Source: Syngnathus acus (lineage: Eukaryota; Chordata; Actinopteri; Syngnathiformes; Syngnathidae). From it: DNA of 64,000 nucleotides. The notes below the pieces were generated by a model. The model was not told the origin of the DNA. It made no database searches and saw nothing but the letters and a program-made list of their open reading frames with translations. A program made the position numbers and the translations under genes. Below are positions 24,260 through 37,000 of the stretch, piece by piece. The DNA lies in contig NC_051093.1 in the NCBI RefSeq assembly GCF_901709675.1, positions 2,042,553 to 2,106,552 of the forward strand, given 5' to 3'. Each line of letters begins with the position of its first letter. Positions within the stretch are counted from its first letter, which is position 1.

Positions 24260-26932
24260 TCAGCTGTTGAGCACGGAGCACACGTTGATGTTGTATCGCA
24301 GCAGCTGAATGCGTTCAAAGTATTCGTCGGTCAGGAAGTTTCTGTGCGAGGCGGCCAAGTTCCCTTTCTGGCTGAAGAGCCTCTGGATGGGCGCCGTGGA
24401 CGGCAAGGTGGTGTTGTACTTGAGGAACAGCTGCCTGACCCTGGGGAAGTCCTGCAAGGACTCCAGGCTCTTGCCTGTGCCCTCCACGTACTTGCGGATC
24501 TCCTCGGCGACGCCGCGCTCCTGGATGTGAGCTGTCAGCTTGGGCGAGCCGTAGCTGAAGAAGTCGTCCTCGGATTTGATGGTGGAGACGTTGCGGGTAG
24601 CGCCCACCTCGATCACGTCGCACGGGTCCACTTGAGAGGCCTCGCCGGCCAGCAGGGAGCACATCTCCTCCCGTTCGGAGTCGGGCAGCCACCACAGGCG
24701 GAACTGGGGCGTGGTGGCCGTGGCCAACTTGGCCTCGTCGCTGGCAAACAACTCACGGAAGCGCGTGTCGATGGCGCTTGCCACCGAGACGATGACGTCG
24801 CCAAAGTACTTGGCGGAATCCTTGTGCTCGTTCAGCTTGTTCTTCAGACTGAGGACCGTGGGGATGACCAGGCCCAGGTAGCACTTCTGCTCGGCCTGGA
24901 AAAGCTCCAGCGCGAACGCCAGCGGGTGGAAGACGGCCACGTATTCTCGGAGGAAGTCCATCTCCTCGGGCTGCAGGCGCGCCACGTCCAGGCGGGCCGA
25001 GAGCTCTGTCAGCTCCCGTTCCGTGAGCGAGACGATCTTCTGCAGGGCGCAGTACTCCACGTTCCAGCGAATGACGGCCGGGACCAGCAGGGCCATTTTG
25101 CGGATGGCCTCGGCCGCGTCCATGCCCACCTGCAGGTGGTGGCACTTGCTCCAAATGGAGAAGACCTTGGACATGGTGCTATAATACAGCTGGCACATAG
25201 GTCCCTGCGACACAGCCCGCCAGAAGTCCTCGGCGACGATCCGCTCCAAGGTGTGCGAGGCACACCGCTGGATGGTGGGCAGGAACAGGAGCATGTCCTG
25301 TTCCGGCTCGCCCTCCAGCACGGCACCCACGTCCTCGTGAACGCCGACGTCGTCATTGACATCGGTGCCGTCCGGGGCAAACTCTTTGAAGACGGCGACA
25401 AAGGGGCTGGCGTTGTCGGTGACGGTGGTCTGGACTTTGCTCTCGATGCCGTACGCTGCGTGCACGTCGCGGATCCTACCGGCCACCGAGTCGTACGTGA
25501 GCCGGCCCTGCATCCTGGCGAAGCCCAGAGCCGCTGACTTGCGCTCCAGCGAGTCACCGTCAATCCAGTGGCAAGTCACGCCGAAGAAGCTGCCACCACC
25601 GGCGCTCCACACGTCGGCCGTGGTGCACACGTACTGCACGCTGGCCAGCTTGGTCGTCAGCTCCTCGCGCATCCTCAAAAAACTGTGGTCCACCTTGGCA
25701 AAGAGGGTCACCCTGTCCATGGGGTGGAGACCCTTGGTCAAGCCTGCAATCAGCTTGTTGAAGCCGGGCTGCTCCAGTACATGAAAGGGCTGACAGTCCT
25801 CCACGATAAATCGGAAGACGAGGTCGTCGATCTTTTCTTGCGTCGTGCATTTGGAGAGGATCTCCGCTTTGATCTTCTTCAGTTGACAGTAGCTGCTTTC
25901 CTCGCCGTTGTAGTCCTCCTTCTTCCTCCCGCGCTTGGCATCGGGCCTGGCATCGCATCCGAGATGTGTTCTCTGAAAGATATGACGTTTGAATACTCCT
26001 CATTAACAGTATTTGCTACAGACGATCAAGGTTCACTTCAGAGCTGATCTGATACATGTTTGTAGGCTTGACGATATCAAAACATCTTCTGTTTGCTGCA
26101 AATGTGATTACGATTTCTCTTTGCTGTTGAGGGAATCCGAGTTGTCATTCATTCGATCAATCGTCTTCTCTAGCTAAAGACTTTTATGAACAAATGGAGT
26201 AAAAATAATACATAACTAGCATTCACTTCATGTATTTTAAGGAAAAATACTTGACATGCATGTCGTTATCGAGATATGAATTGGCTGTAACACTGCGAAT
26301 AATCAGATGTGGAAAAACGATGACTTCATTGTGTGGATTGGTTAGACAAACAGTCTCCTTGATAATTTAGTTGAAAGGTTTTCGGCCAGCACTTCTGATT
26401 GTGAAGGCCATGGCAATAATGTGCATTTACATGCCAACATTTACAGGCAGCAATGTAACAGGACAAGAAAATCGAACCTTAACACTCACGTCCAGGAAGT
26501 CAGGCGTTAACATAATTGCATGAGCCAACGATTAGAAATGTCATTGCTAATGTCGGTGCTAATGCTCAGGCCAGTCGAGCAGCCAGGCCCGGTTGAACCT
26601 GACCGCCCACCGCCGGTCGTTAGCGTGCAACAACACTGACGTGATGACTAAAATGAACAATCAATGTTTATTTTCCAACAGTGACCTGGCGACGACTGAC
26701 AGCGACGGCTCAAAAAGTTCATGAGGGACTCGCAACTTACGTCCAAGTGCTTCTTTAGATTGGACGTGGACGTCTTGGACGTGGACAGTAGGTTTACCCT
26801 GGGAAGGCACAGATTACATTGCACGATGATATTTTTTCCTTGATCTGCCTTGTAGGTGAAATGGTGGCGATAACGCCAAGAATGGATGGCCGACTTGGTC
26901 TCGCCGCAGCCTTCATTGAACTCCGCGTCCAT
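24260..26932 (-). CDS. BED-finger protein derived from a hAT transposase (probably domesticated)
   Basis: Two coding exons, 26932-26741 and 25972-24260, joined in phase 0 to give 634 residues. The splice reconstructs one BED zinc finger: CNLC in exon 1, then NLKKHLD at its end and RTHLG at the start of exon 2, giving the C2..H-x4-H pattern. A basic patch KRGRKK follows. The hAT RNase-H-like core is present: Asp184 in TTADVWS, Asp250 in TVTDNAS (66 residues apart, close to the Hermes spacing), the CASH motif at 301-304 and RW at 366-367. The hATC dimerisation region (about 566-623) reads NTTLPSTAPIQRLFSQKGNL; Gln594 replaces the glutamate of the usual ERLFS. The frame is fully open and GC-rich, with no terminal repeats or target duplication seen. 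This suggests a host gene of the ZBED class. I do not recognise the specific orthologue. A recent intact transposon cannot be excluded by eye. Confidence 0.82.
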
Positions 26933-27882
26933 TTGGGAACCCGCGTGTGAGTGCCAAAAGCACTTGAAACGCAATCGAAGTGTCGTAATCCGATTTAGTA
27001 ATCGTGATTACACGTAAAAGTAACGATGGGCGGCGGAGAAAACCTCATAGAGAAAAAAAGGGGGCAGGTCTTTGTTTAGACGGAACCAGGCAGGAGTGGA
27101 CAACGAGATCGTTCCACCAATGACGGCTCGGTGAGGTCACGTGCATGCGCAGTGGAGGGAGTCAAGTGACGCTCGCCACCAAGTAGGAAATGCGCTTGCG
27201 CAACTTTCCCCCACCACACGGCAAACTAGCGCCACTGTGTGGAAATCAAATCTATGGCAACTTTATTTATTGTACACAATGGCTGTTTCCATGATGCCTT
27301 GTGGCAACAACAACAAAAATGTTATGCCTGTATGTCATTCCGAGCCAACAGGGAAAGAGGGAAACTACTTTGTTAATTTGTTTTCCTCCGTTGATCCAAA
27401 GTGGGTAATAGTTGACAGTGGCAATTCATTTTGATTTTAATACTTGGGTACATTTGTTTATTTTTTTTAATCAAGCAATTAAATCAGCGCTACTACTTCT
27501 ACAAGAGTATTTTTAACGGCAAGCATCCATAGATCTACTTACGTCGAGCATGTCAATACTAGAACCACCTCTGACTATCACTGATTGCTTACCGCGTTCC
27601 CCCTTCAGTCGCGCTCCTCCATTGGTTGCATTTACATGAGGGTGGGCTCTCTTTTCAAAGAGTTTGACGTGCACACTGGAGCCGAGAGATGACTGGAAAG
27701 TTTTTTTCAGCACGACTTTCTGCGTTGTTTTCCTGAGCTTTGGCCACTATTGTTGCAAAAGTGAGCGCTCGCCTCAACAAGTAGGCGCATGGCCCCCGCG
27801 CACTGACGCACTCCGGTGCGCGCGCGCTCGCCTCGGTGCCCGGACCGTGGCGTATCCCGACATATACCGTCGCGTGTCTAGC
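26933..27882. promoter_or_regulatory. Head-to-head promoter region of the hAT-derived gene and cacng4
   Basis: The two genes diverge from here. Candidate sites near the minus-strand gene are an E-box (CACGTG, about 27138) and NRF1-like CATGCGCA and GCGCTTGCGCA motifs (about 27143-27200). CpG-rich sequence at 27760-27870 precedes cacng4. No TATA box was found. No exons were recognised. Confidence 0.35.
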
Positions 27883-27906
27883 ATGAGGAAGCATGGCTTG
27901 GTTTGA
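27883..27906 (+). promoter_or_regulatory. Upstream reading frame overlapping the cacng4 start
   Basis: ATG at 27883 opens a 7-residue frame (MRKHGLV) that ends in TGA at 27904-27906. The main start at 27893 lies inside it in another frame. If the transcript begins upstream, this arrangement would reduce initiation at the main start. Confidence 0.4.
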
Positions 27907-30900
27907 GCGCGGGGTTCAGACGCTGTTGGCCACGGTGGGGGCTTTCGCCGCCTTCAGCCTCATGAGCATCGCCATCGGCACGGACTACTGGCTTTACTCG
28001 CGGGCGTACATCTGTAACGGAACCAATGCCACCGCCGACGAGACCCAGCCGCCGCCGCCCAGGAGCAGGAAGGGGGACCTTACGCACTCGGGACTCTGGA
28101 GGATCTGCTGCATTGAGGGTGAGTCTGGAACACTCTGGCATTTGATCCAACTCATATTTTACGCACGCAAAATGGTTTCGTTGTACTTTAAGGGGCGTCG
28201 TTGCTTAGGTGGGAAAAGTGGTCGTCTCCCATCCGAGATATTCTGGGTTAGATCCTAAGCCCTTGTGACCTTGCTGAAGTCTCTTTGAGCAAGGTGTTGA
28301 ACCGCCAGTTGCTCCTGACACCGAGCAGAAACCGTTAAAGCAGCGTCTTGAATGTATGAGCGCGTTTTGGAGCTAGTTTTAACGTGTTATAATGGGAGGT
28401 GAAATAATTATTTATGGTTGGCATATGTGCCTCAGTGTTCTACGACTGGAGGTTAGAATCCCAGTTCCACCTTTGCTGTGTGGAGATTACGAGTTTTCTG
28501 CGTGCTTGCATTGGTTTCTCTAGTTTCCTCCCACATTCCCAATTCATGCATGTTCGGTTCACTGAAGACTCCAAATGTCCCATATTGGGAGTTTTGTTGT
28601 CAGCTGGGGTGCTATTGACAAAAAGGACAAGTATAAAGACACAAAAGAAAAAAAGCACGCATGGCATGACATGACATACATGACACTTGAGCCCAATGTT
28701 GAGACCTGTGGTGAATTCTACCTGGGCAGACCATAATGGTCTCCTCTCACAGCACAGTGTAGCCTAAAAGTTGCTTGCAGTTGTCTTTGAGACATTTTTG
28801 AAACAGCATGACTTGCAAATGGAGGCAAAACAACAGACGGCGTGAATGAGAGAGGTGCTGCTGTGAAAAGTTCAATTGGCCATCGAGGAACAGATGAAAG
28901 AGAAAGAAACACATTGCTTCCAAGCTGCTCTGTCTCCCCGTGCAAAACTTGGTGCGCACAATAGCAGCTAAAGGATTCGCGTCAACACTGGGAGGGGGAA
29001 GGGGGGACAACGAAAGTAGCGTGTCCATTCAATGCGAGCAAAGTGCTCAGTTATCGTCGACTTTCATTCACGTCTTTCGTGATGCTGTTGCTTGGCAACT
29101 TCCCTGGAATCGCTATGGAAACATGCCCGCTGATTTAAAAATAGATGACTCGGAGGCTTGTCATGTCCGAGCACAGAGGTGAAAGTAAATATATTTTTTA
29201 AAATGTGTCAAGCCACTGCTACACACGCTAGTGCGCTGGAGGTGACGTCTCATTTTAGATGCAGGCAGACGCTCATTCATTGACCGGTCTGAGCTTTCCT
29301 CCCTCCCGACACATAGGTTCATTTGTAGCCGCTGCCGCCGTGGCTGCATCGATCAACATAATGACAACGTTGCTGGCATCTCGTTGCTAACGGGAACACA
29401 GCCGCTTCCAACACGGATGGGTCCATGTGGGTTTTCGTCCCTCACCGTGGACAAAAGTGTCACATCCACGTGTCTAAAAAACAGTAACACACAAAAGAAG
29501 ATGTCAGGAGCACGTCGTTGTCATGTAATTAACTAAGGGGCGTCGCCATGGCAAAAGAGGCGCGGATGCTGAGTCAGGAGGCTTTAATAATCTCTTTGCC
29601 TTTTTGCTCATGTTTAACGTTAAAGCTAAAACAAAACACTGATTATCTGGCGTCCTGCAGCAAAAAGACAAAAACACACTTCTTTATCATTGTCCACGTG
29701 TTGCTAGGCAGAGTTCATAGTTTGCTTTTGTTCGGAGGAGCCCACTATTTGAAGAAGTATCATAATTGTTGGCTTTTAAAATATTGACGGGAAGATCTCT
29801 GAATGTACTGAACTCCCATTTTAGCTTAGTATCAATGACGGACAAAAGTATTTGGACACTTTTTTTTTCTTAATTTTTAAAAAATATATTTCGCACCACA
29901 TCTTAAACTAGAGCACAGCCCCATTTTCCATCTGCGACCAGACACAGAAACTTGTGCTCCATTTCTGCTATGGCACTAATTAATTTGCATGTCCCCCATT
30001 TGACAGCGGACCTATTTCATGGCCGCTGAACCATTTCAACAGTGACAAGGTGGCTCAGCATCTCGTACTTTGTTATTTGCACTTTGCGTCCGCTGCGTCG
30101 ACCCACTGTTAGCATTTGAAGCTTCTGACACGTGAGCCTTTATATTGTACGTTCCTTCAGCCACGACGCAGTCATGATCACGGCATTGCATAGATTGAGA
30201 GTGCGACATTAAAATAAAAAAGCTTGCTAGTTTTGATGTCATCTGAAAATTATTAAACCGTCATATCTCCTCACAGAATGTTGAAAGTCTTTGTTTACGT
30301 CTTTGCCATGCAGGCATCAATCAAGGCAGCTGTTACCGAATCAACCACTTCCCTGATGACAACGACTACGACACGGACAGCTCGGAGTACCTGCTACGTA
30401 CGTACCATGATTATAACGCCTTATTGCAGGTTTTTTTTTTTTTTTTTTCAGATTTTGTGGGGGTCTCAAACAGATATTCAGCCTCATGCAACCTGATTCA
30501 ACCAGGGAGCCATTTAATTTCGTGTTGTTAATATTTTAATTGCAAAATAATGCAACTTGTCTTTTTAATGGAAAAACTGAAATGTAAAAAAAAAAAAATT
30601 CTTTGTGAAAATTAGCACGACCAAACGCTTTGTTGTTTGACTGGACTATATGGCTATTGTGTGTGCGTGGTAGGCATCGTGCGAGCCTCGAGTGTGTTCC
30701 CCATCCTCAGCACGGTGCTGCTCATGCTGGGCGGCCTGTGTGTCGGCGTTGGCCGAGTCTACGGCAAGACCAACAACATCCTCCTCGGAGCGGGGATTCT
30801 CTTTGTGGCCGCAGGTGAGGCAGAGGTCCAAAAACGTTTCCCTGTCATCGCTCAGCCCTCCTACCCCTCCAAGTAGTGACACATCTGATGTGCTTCGTGC

Positions 30901-31464
30901 CCCCTCTCGTTGTTTGTGCTCCGTCGAGCAGGTCTGAGCAACATCATCGGCATCATCGTTTACATCTCGAGCAACGCCGGCGACCCCAACGACAAACGGG
31001 ACGACGACAAGAAGTACACGTACTCCTATGGTTGGTCCTTCTACTTTGGCGCCCTGTCCTTCATCGTGGCCGAAACGGTGGCCGTCCTGGCCGTCAACAT
31101 CTACATCGAGACTAACAAGGAGGTGCGCTGGCGGGCGCGGCGCGAATTCATCCGCTCCCTTTCGTCCTCGTCGCCGTACTCCCGCATCCCCAGCTTCCGC
31201 TACCGCCGGCGGACGTCTCGGGCCAGCTCCCACTCCACCGAGGCGTCACGGGAGAACTCTCCTGTGGCGGGCCCCAAGGGGGCCGGGGGGACGTCCCCCG
31301 GTGGGCCCCTGGATGAGCTGTCCATGTACACCCTGGCGCGGGACAGCGTGACGGACAACGCGTACAGCCCCGAGCACGAGGCGGCCGCCGACTTCTTGCA
31401 GGTGCACAACTGTTTCCCCAACGATTTGAAGGACAGCGTGAATCGCAGGACCACGCCCGTGTGA
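27893..31464 (+). CDS. cacng4: Voltage-dependent calcium channel gamma-4 subunit (TARP gamma-4)
   Basis: Four-pass membrane protein of the claudin-like superfamily. Type I TARPs bind AMPA receptors, guide them to synapses and slow their gating. Coding exons are 27893-28118, 30314-30397, 30674-30814 and 30932-31464: 327 residues, the same length as human. The N-terminus [20 protein letters not shown] leads into the first membrane helix. The first extracellular loop has N-glycosylation sites (NGTN, NAT) and the GLWRICC signature. Three more helices follow, then an Arg/Ser-rich cytoplasmic tail with STEAS and a RRTTPV end, a class I PDZ ligand for PSD-95-type proteins. The C-terminal ELSMYTL and QVHNCF segments favour gamma-4 over gamma-8, -2 or -3. 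The acceptor of exon 3 is weak (few pyrimidines). cacng1 follows in tandem as in other vertebrates. Confidence 0.93.
28416..28595 (+). repeat. Diverged fish interspersed repeat in cacng4 intron 1
   Basis: Phrases such as GTGTGGAGATTACGAG, TTCCTCCCACATTCCCA and CATGCATG match a very common fish repeat, which I take to be a LINE 3' end or a derived SINE. A second copy, in the opposite orientation and better preserved, lies at 42656-42966. Confidence 0.6.
29836..29858. repeat. Possible Tc1-type terminal relic in cacng4 intron 1
   Basis: The phrase GGACAAAAGTATTTGGACAC resembles the inner end of a fish Tc1 inverted repeat. No partner end was found, so this is only a relic if real. Confidence 0.35.
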
Positions 31465-32417
31465 GACGCGCAAAATGAGGACAAGCTGGCGGGACCGAAT
31501 GACTTGCGTGCTCAACAAGTGAAAAAAGTACTCACACTCTGTGCTCTGGTAGAACTCATAATAGTACTGAACAATACTGATCCAACTCCTGGACAAGTAC
31601 AGACTGAAATGTCCTCAAGTGATTGTTTCCTGTCTAGTTTGGCAACTTGCACAATGAAACAACGTCCGACAGCAAATTTGAATCCACGACGGCTTTATGT
31701 GTCCCTTAAAGTACTTTTGATGCTGACTTCAAAGCAGCAGATCGGGTCGGTGAGCTATCTTCATAATTCTGTTTTTCAGTTCGACCTGTTAAAACTTGCA
31801 GCAGTTGCTGAACCTGAGCCTTAATTCATTCAATTCAATTCAACTTACAAAGTGGGGACTGCTACGTGGAGCCTAACAGGACGTGGACTCAATGCTCCAA
31901 AGGAGCGCAACTTGTGTAATCTTCATCATCATCATCATCCAAGTGCATTCAGACTACTAAAGGCCTCCCCTCAACCAAGCGCCTTAGCCTTCATTATCGA
32001 GGAGCGCCTCGTCGTCTGTCCACTGGAGCCTTGCGAGGTTGACGCACAGCATACAAAATGGCCGCCTCACTATGAAGCCATACAGCCACATTAGCAAAGA
32101 CATTTCATATCATTCCAAATGTATTATACAAATATCGGATTTAAATATAAGGAGACAGATAAATAACTTACCGAAATGTGTGTTTCTGAGTTTGTATGTA
32201 TTTTAGCGCCCTACAAAGACTTTCAAAAATATGAACAGGGCATCATTTGATTTCCTCATTTTATTTTATTTTATAGCTATATGATTGTAATGAATATGTT
32301 TAATAGAGATTCAACTTTGTCTGAAAGCCATGTGTACGTATTTCCTTGACAATTCAAATGTGTGGGAGGGAATGTAAAGTTCTGGCTTACAATTACAATC
32401 AAAGTTGCAGAAATAAA
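31465..32417 (+). other. Probable cacng4 3' untranslated region, ending at AATAAA
   Basis: The first convincing AATAAA after the stop is at 32412-32417. It includes a short CAT repeat near 31923-31938. No other coding sequence was recognised. Confidence 0.5.
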
Positions 32418-34042
32418 TGTTGGGGGGAAAGAGTTGTGAGCATCATTGAAAAGAGAAAAAAGAACACTTTCGTTTAGTGGAAGTCAAGGGTTGGGTTTCC
32501 CGACTCGCAGCGCTCGGCACTCCGACGCAGATTAATGGAGCAAAACGGGTCAAAGGGGTGAGGATGGCGCTGGCAAAACAAACAAGCAGCTTGCCGACGA
32601 GTGTTGCCTGTCATTGGTCAACAAAATGCCTCTCAAGGCAGAGAAATCAATTTTGCTACGCAGAAAATTAGCCACCAATTAAAAGTGTTTTTCACTCCCG
32701 CTACAGAAAAAAAAATCTTCACAGGGCGGCTGGCAGCCGTAATTGAAGTTAATCACAGCGTGGCTTCATGGCGTTAGTCACGGATGCTCATTTTAGTCAC
32801 TTCAGTCATATATAAAAAAAAAAAAAACTCAGGAAACCAGGGTTGGCGGTGATGCGTCGCCATGGCGGCCTTGTTGCCTGGAGACCAGGCTAATGTTGAC
32901 TTTGCCTCCCAGCCTTGCTCAGAAAGAAAAGGAAGGAAGAAAGAGTTCAAAAGGGTCACGAGGCCAAAGGCAGTGGCAAAACACTTTTGAATGATGGTTA
33001 CTGTAATTGCAACTTGATAGTGCTTCTTTCAAAAAGGTGGAATAAATCTGTTTGTTGATGGGGTCACGGGGCCAAACGGTGCCGTGATGACACACTCGGC
33101 GGCCTCAGGCTCTGAGTCACTGTTGGGCCGCAAAGGCGTCCAGGTGGAATGCGATAATGAAACAAGCGCCTTTCCTCTGCCTGCTTCCTCCTCCTTAAAA
33201 GCCAGCCGACCATCAATTTCCCGCTCGGCTAAGCTGGCGATGGTGTTTAGAGAGAGCGCTGGCTCTTTCAAATAGCGTGACGCGTCAGAATCGAAAAGCG
33301 CAGCTGGGGAAACGCGACCAGCGGCCGCTTGTGCGTTACACCCGCAAAGTGTAAATGGAAAAAAACAGACGCGGTCCCACAGCGGCCACTCGGCCGGGAA
33401 AACTGCCCACCAAAATGTGGAAGAAAGTTGTTGCTCTTCCCAGTTAAACAGATTTTCCCCTGGACCGCAACTACATGCCTGGTCAATATTTTTTATTCAA
33501 TATTTTAAAAAAGATTTTTTTATCGTGCTACGCAGCATTCAATAAAAAATGATTTTTTTTTGTGTGTCTCTAAATGTGGATCATCTGCATGCCTTCAGGT
33601 GGGACCCACTTGTGAATCCTGATTGGCTGAGGAAGTGGATCAGCTCATCTGACAACTAATAAAGGAAATCTCCCCCTGGGAGTCCCCTGACACGCAAATG
33701 GTTTTCAAAGCTACTCAGAAGATGACACCGTTCCACATCAACTGCAATTTTGTTTTGGAGGCCCGAGATGTGTTAAAATGCGAGTGGGGGAGCAGCGAGG
33801 GAAACACAATAAGTGACCGAAAGTTTACTTTAGTAGGTCTTTGTCATTTAGTGTGAGGCCTCCACTCGCCAAATAGATAGCGGTGAGGGAGAGCAAGAGC
33901 GGAGGGCTAGAAAGTAGGGCGCCGTTTTCAGGTCCCCATTTTATTTTCAGCAGGCGCAAGGCAGAGCGCAAGAAAGATCAGAAAGGAAGAGTCACTCGTG
34001 CCGACGGGACCAGAGGACAGCGAGCGACAAGAACCACACAGC
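32418..34042. other. Spacer between cacng4 and cacng1, including the cacng1 leader
   Basis: About 1.6 kb with no exon recognised before the cacng1 start. Purine-rich patches occur near 32920-32970 and 33880-34000. Confidence 0.5.
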
Positions 34043-37000
34043 ATGTTGGAGGAGCAGGCCACCAAGGTGAAGATGACATGGGTGGTGATCGTGGCGGGCA
34101 TGTCGACCATGCTGGCCGCCGTGGCCACGGACCACTGGGCCGTGCTCAGCCCCCGAGTGGAAAAGCTCAACGCCACCTGCCAGGCCGTTCACTTTGGCCT
34201 CTGGAGGCTGTGCAAGAAAAACATCTTCATGGTGGAGGAGGACCCGCAGGGCAAAGGCTGCGGCCCCATCGGCCTGCCCGGAGGTACGATCACTGACGCT
34301 AACATAACAAAGGGGAGAGAAGCGAGCAAGTAGCGTCCGTTTGGCCGGTCGGCACTAAGCGTCTGAAAAATGGCTACTTTACTTTGAAGTTCCCAACTTG
34401 ACCGAGTCATTTTTTTAAACCCCTCTATCTGTGCTTAAGTCGAGAGTGTGAGGACTTTCCCCACTTCTGACTCTTTGAATGTAGCCAGCAGCGTTGGGAC
34501 GAGTCGTTTTTTTTAGCCGCCTGCATCGCGCGCGGGCTTGAACGCTTCAGGCTTGGACGCTTCAGGCTTGCGATTTCTTTCATTGACTTTTAGCCCGGCA
34601 GCTCCTCATCGGGACCGACCTTAATAAAGTGAGTCTCGGCGCTCCATCCCAGAGCTTAAAAGCACACCTGGGAGACTTGAGTTGAGGGGGGGGTTGACGG
34701 GGTGAATAAGGCAATAAGGTTGAATGTTAACGCTGAATGTCGAATTTGCTGTCAAAGCACCTTCACGTCCAACCAGTTTGGTCCAATTTTGCCTGAGGAA
34801 AACATCCACGTTAAGCAAACGCGTCTGTCCAGCTCTGATAAAAACTGCCACCACGGCAAAATCTTTTTTAACAGTCTCTTTCGCATAAAGTTCAGCAAAA
34901 AATAGCTGAGACTTTTTGGAAGGCCTCACAGCTCTCTGAAGGCTTTTGTTGCGTCCGGCTGTAGCTGAGCTCCTCGTGCCATCCCCCAGAATGAAGCGGT
35001 CAAAGAAGGCCGACGACACCGAGACACAAAGCTGACTGATTGGCGAGCGGCGAGTGAAGTGAATTTTAAAAATCTCTTTGAATGACAGCTGGGGAGGAAG
35101 GAAGGACAAGCACGCACCCGGAACAAAAACATTTCGATGCCTTTGTCCGCAAGGTCGATGATGCGGCCGGGCGTGCTCCGATCGGTTCCGCCCTCGCTCG
35201 GGTAATGAACGCCACATTTCATAAGGGACGCGCTTGACGGCGAGCGCCAAGATAACATACCGAAGCAATCTTGCGACTTTTATTGCATTATCGGTAAGTC
35301 GGCTAGCGCGCTCGTAACGGACATTCTTGCCAAATGCTTTGCTAACACAAATGAAATCAGTAACCCTGCGAAGACGAACCTCAGACGCGATTGCCTCTTG
35401 GGCGCCTATTTCAAAAAGAATCAGAAGGGCCGTTGCTATTAGCAACGAATCAAGGCAGTCGTGCTCACGCCCACAACGACGCTCACCACCCATTTCAATC
35501 CACTGCGAAGATACCAAAACAAAGTCAAGTCTGCCCCAGGGCGTGGTTCCACAACTTGCGCGCGTCATGAAAACGGAACCCTCAAGAGGCAAGGAAAATA
35601 ATTTTGCATCCCGGACTGGAAGCAACGCAGCTCAATCAAAAGTGGCAGTAAAGGCAAATAGTGCTAGCAGCCTCTAATGGATGATTTGTTTTGCTTCGTA
35701 TCAAACACGCACACACACATGCGCGCACACCCATGGTCCCCTTGCTATGCCTTAACATGTGGATGAATTGGACCGGCCAGCACTGGTAGCAGCCTGTTGC
35801 TAGGTAACCTCTTTAGTCATTCGTTCTCATCCTGGGTAACAAACGGCTCCTTTGTTGCCTGCTGTACACACATATACACACAAAGATAGATGGGAGGGAT
35901 TATTATTTTTTATATTTTTGCTTCTTTGATTTGTCGTGAACATGAAAAGGAGTTGTGCCAGCCTTGGAATTGTGACATTTGCATCCCTGTGCTGTGCTCG
36001 AATCAACTTGGATTATTACGACCGCTTTTTGCAAAGTGGTGCATACGGCAGATTCAAATAACACTAAATGAATTGGGGGTGCTGACTTTTTTGGTTTGTG
36101 AAATATTGCGCAATACCGATTTGTGTTTTTCCTGTGTGTTCCGCCGCAGCCAAGAACTGCTCCTACTTCAAACACTTCACATCAGGAGAAGAGGCGGAAG
36201 TTTTTGAAGTCAAGACCCAGAAGGGTAAAAGTTGCAACGGCGTTTGCGTTTATGAAACAAATTTTGTGCTCATGAGGAGGGACAGGAAAAAGCGTTGCTG
36301 TACATCGCGGTGGTAATATACTCGTTGCCTCTGGCTAGACTTTTATTCCCGCCTTAATTTATCGCAAGACTCACGGGATCTGAAACAAGAGCACATTTGT
36401 ATTTTTATCATGATGCGATTTAATATATAGAGCAACGTGTTTATTCGTGTGCTTTTGAGCTTGGCACAAAAATATTTGGATGCCGTTTGCCTTGCTTGAT
36501 TCAGCGACTAAATGGAAACAATCGACATGTCATCGAGCCGTAATTAATGACAGTGGCCACGCTGAGTGGCACAGTTGCAGACCACATTTTGTTGGCAGAG
36601 TACAACATCTCGGCGGCGGCCATCGCCATTTTCAGCCTGTTCTTCATGATCCTGGGGACCTTGTGCGTCATCTGCTCCTTCGGGAAGGCCCGCGACTACC
36701 TGCTGAGGCCCGCCGGCATGTTCTTCGCCTTTGCAGGTGCATTTTCATGTTTTATCTGTTTCCAAATGTAAAGTCATCAGAACGATGGTGACAGACGACC
36801 GGACTCGAGTAGGGTGACAAGGTATGGGTGACGTTGCCCGCCCGCAGGCCTGTGCATCGTCATCTCGGTGGAAGTCATGCGTCAGTCGGTCAAGCGGATG
36901 ATCGCCAGTGACGAGACCATCTGGATCGAGTACTACTACTCGTGGTCCTTTGCGTGCGCTTGCGCCTCCTTCACCCTCCTCATCCTTAGTGGCGTGGCCC

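Noticed and set aside
24176-25537. 453-codon plus-strand open frame opposite the hAT-derived gene
   Set aside because: It mirrors the GC-rich coding exon on the minus strand. The protein has no recognisable domain, while the minus-strand frame has BED and hAT motifs.
30646-31233. 195-codon minus-strand frame in cacng4
   Set aside because: Antisense to cacng4 exons 3 and 4; composition reflects the coding strand.
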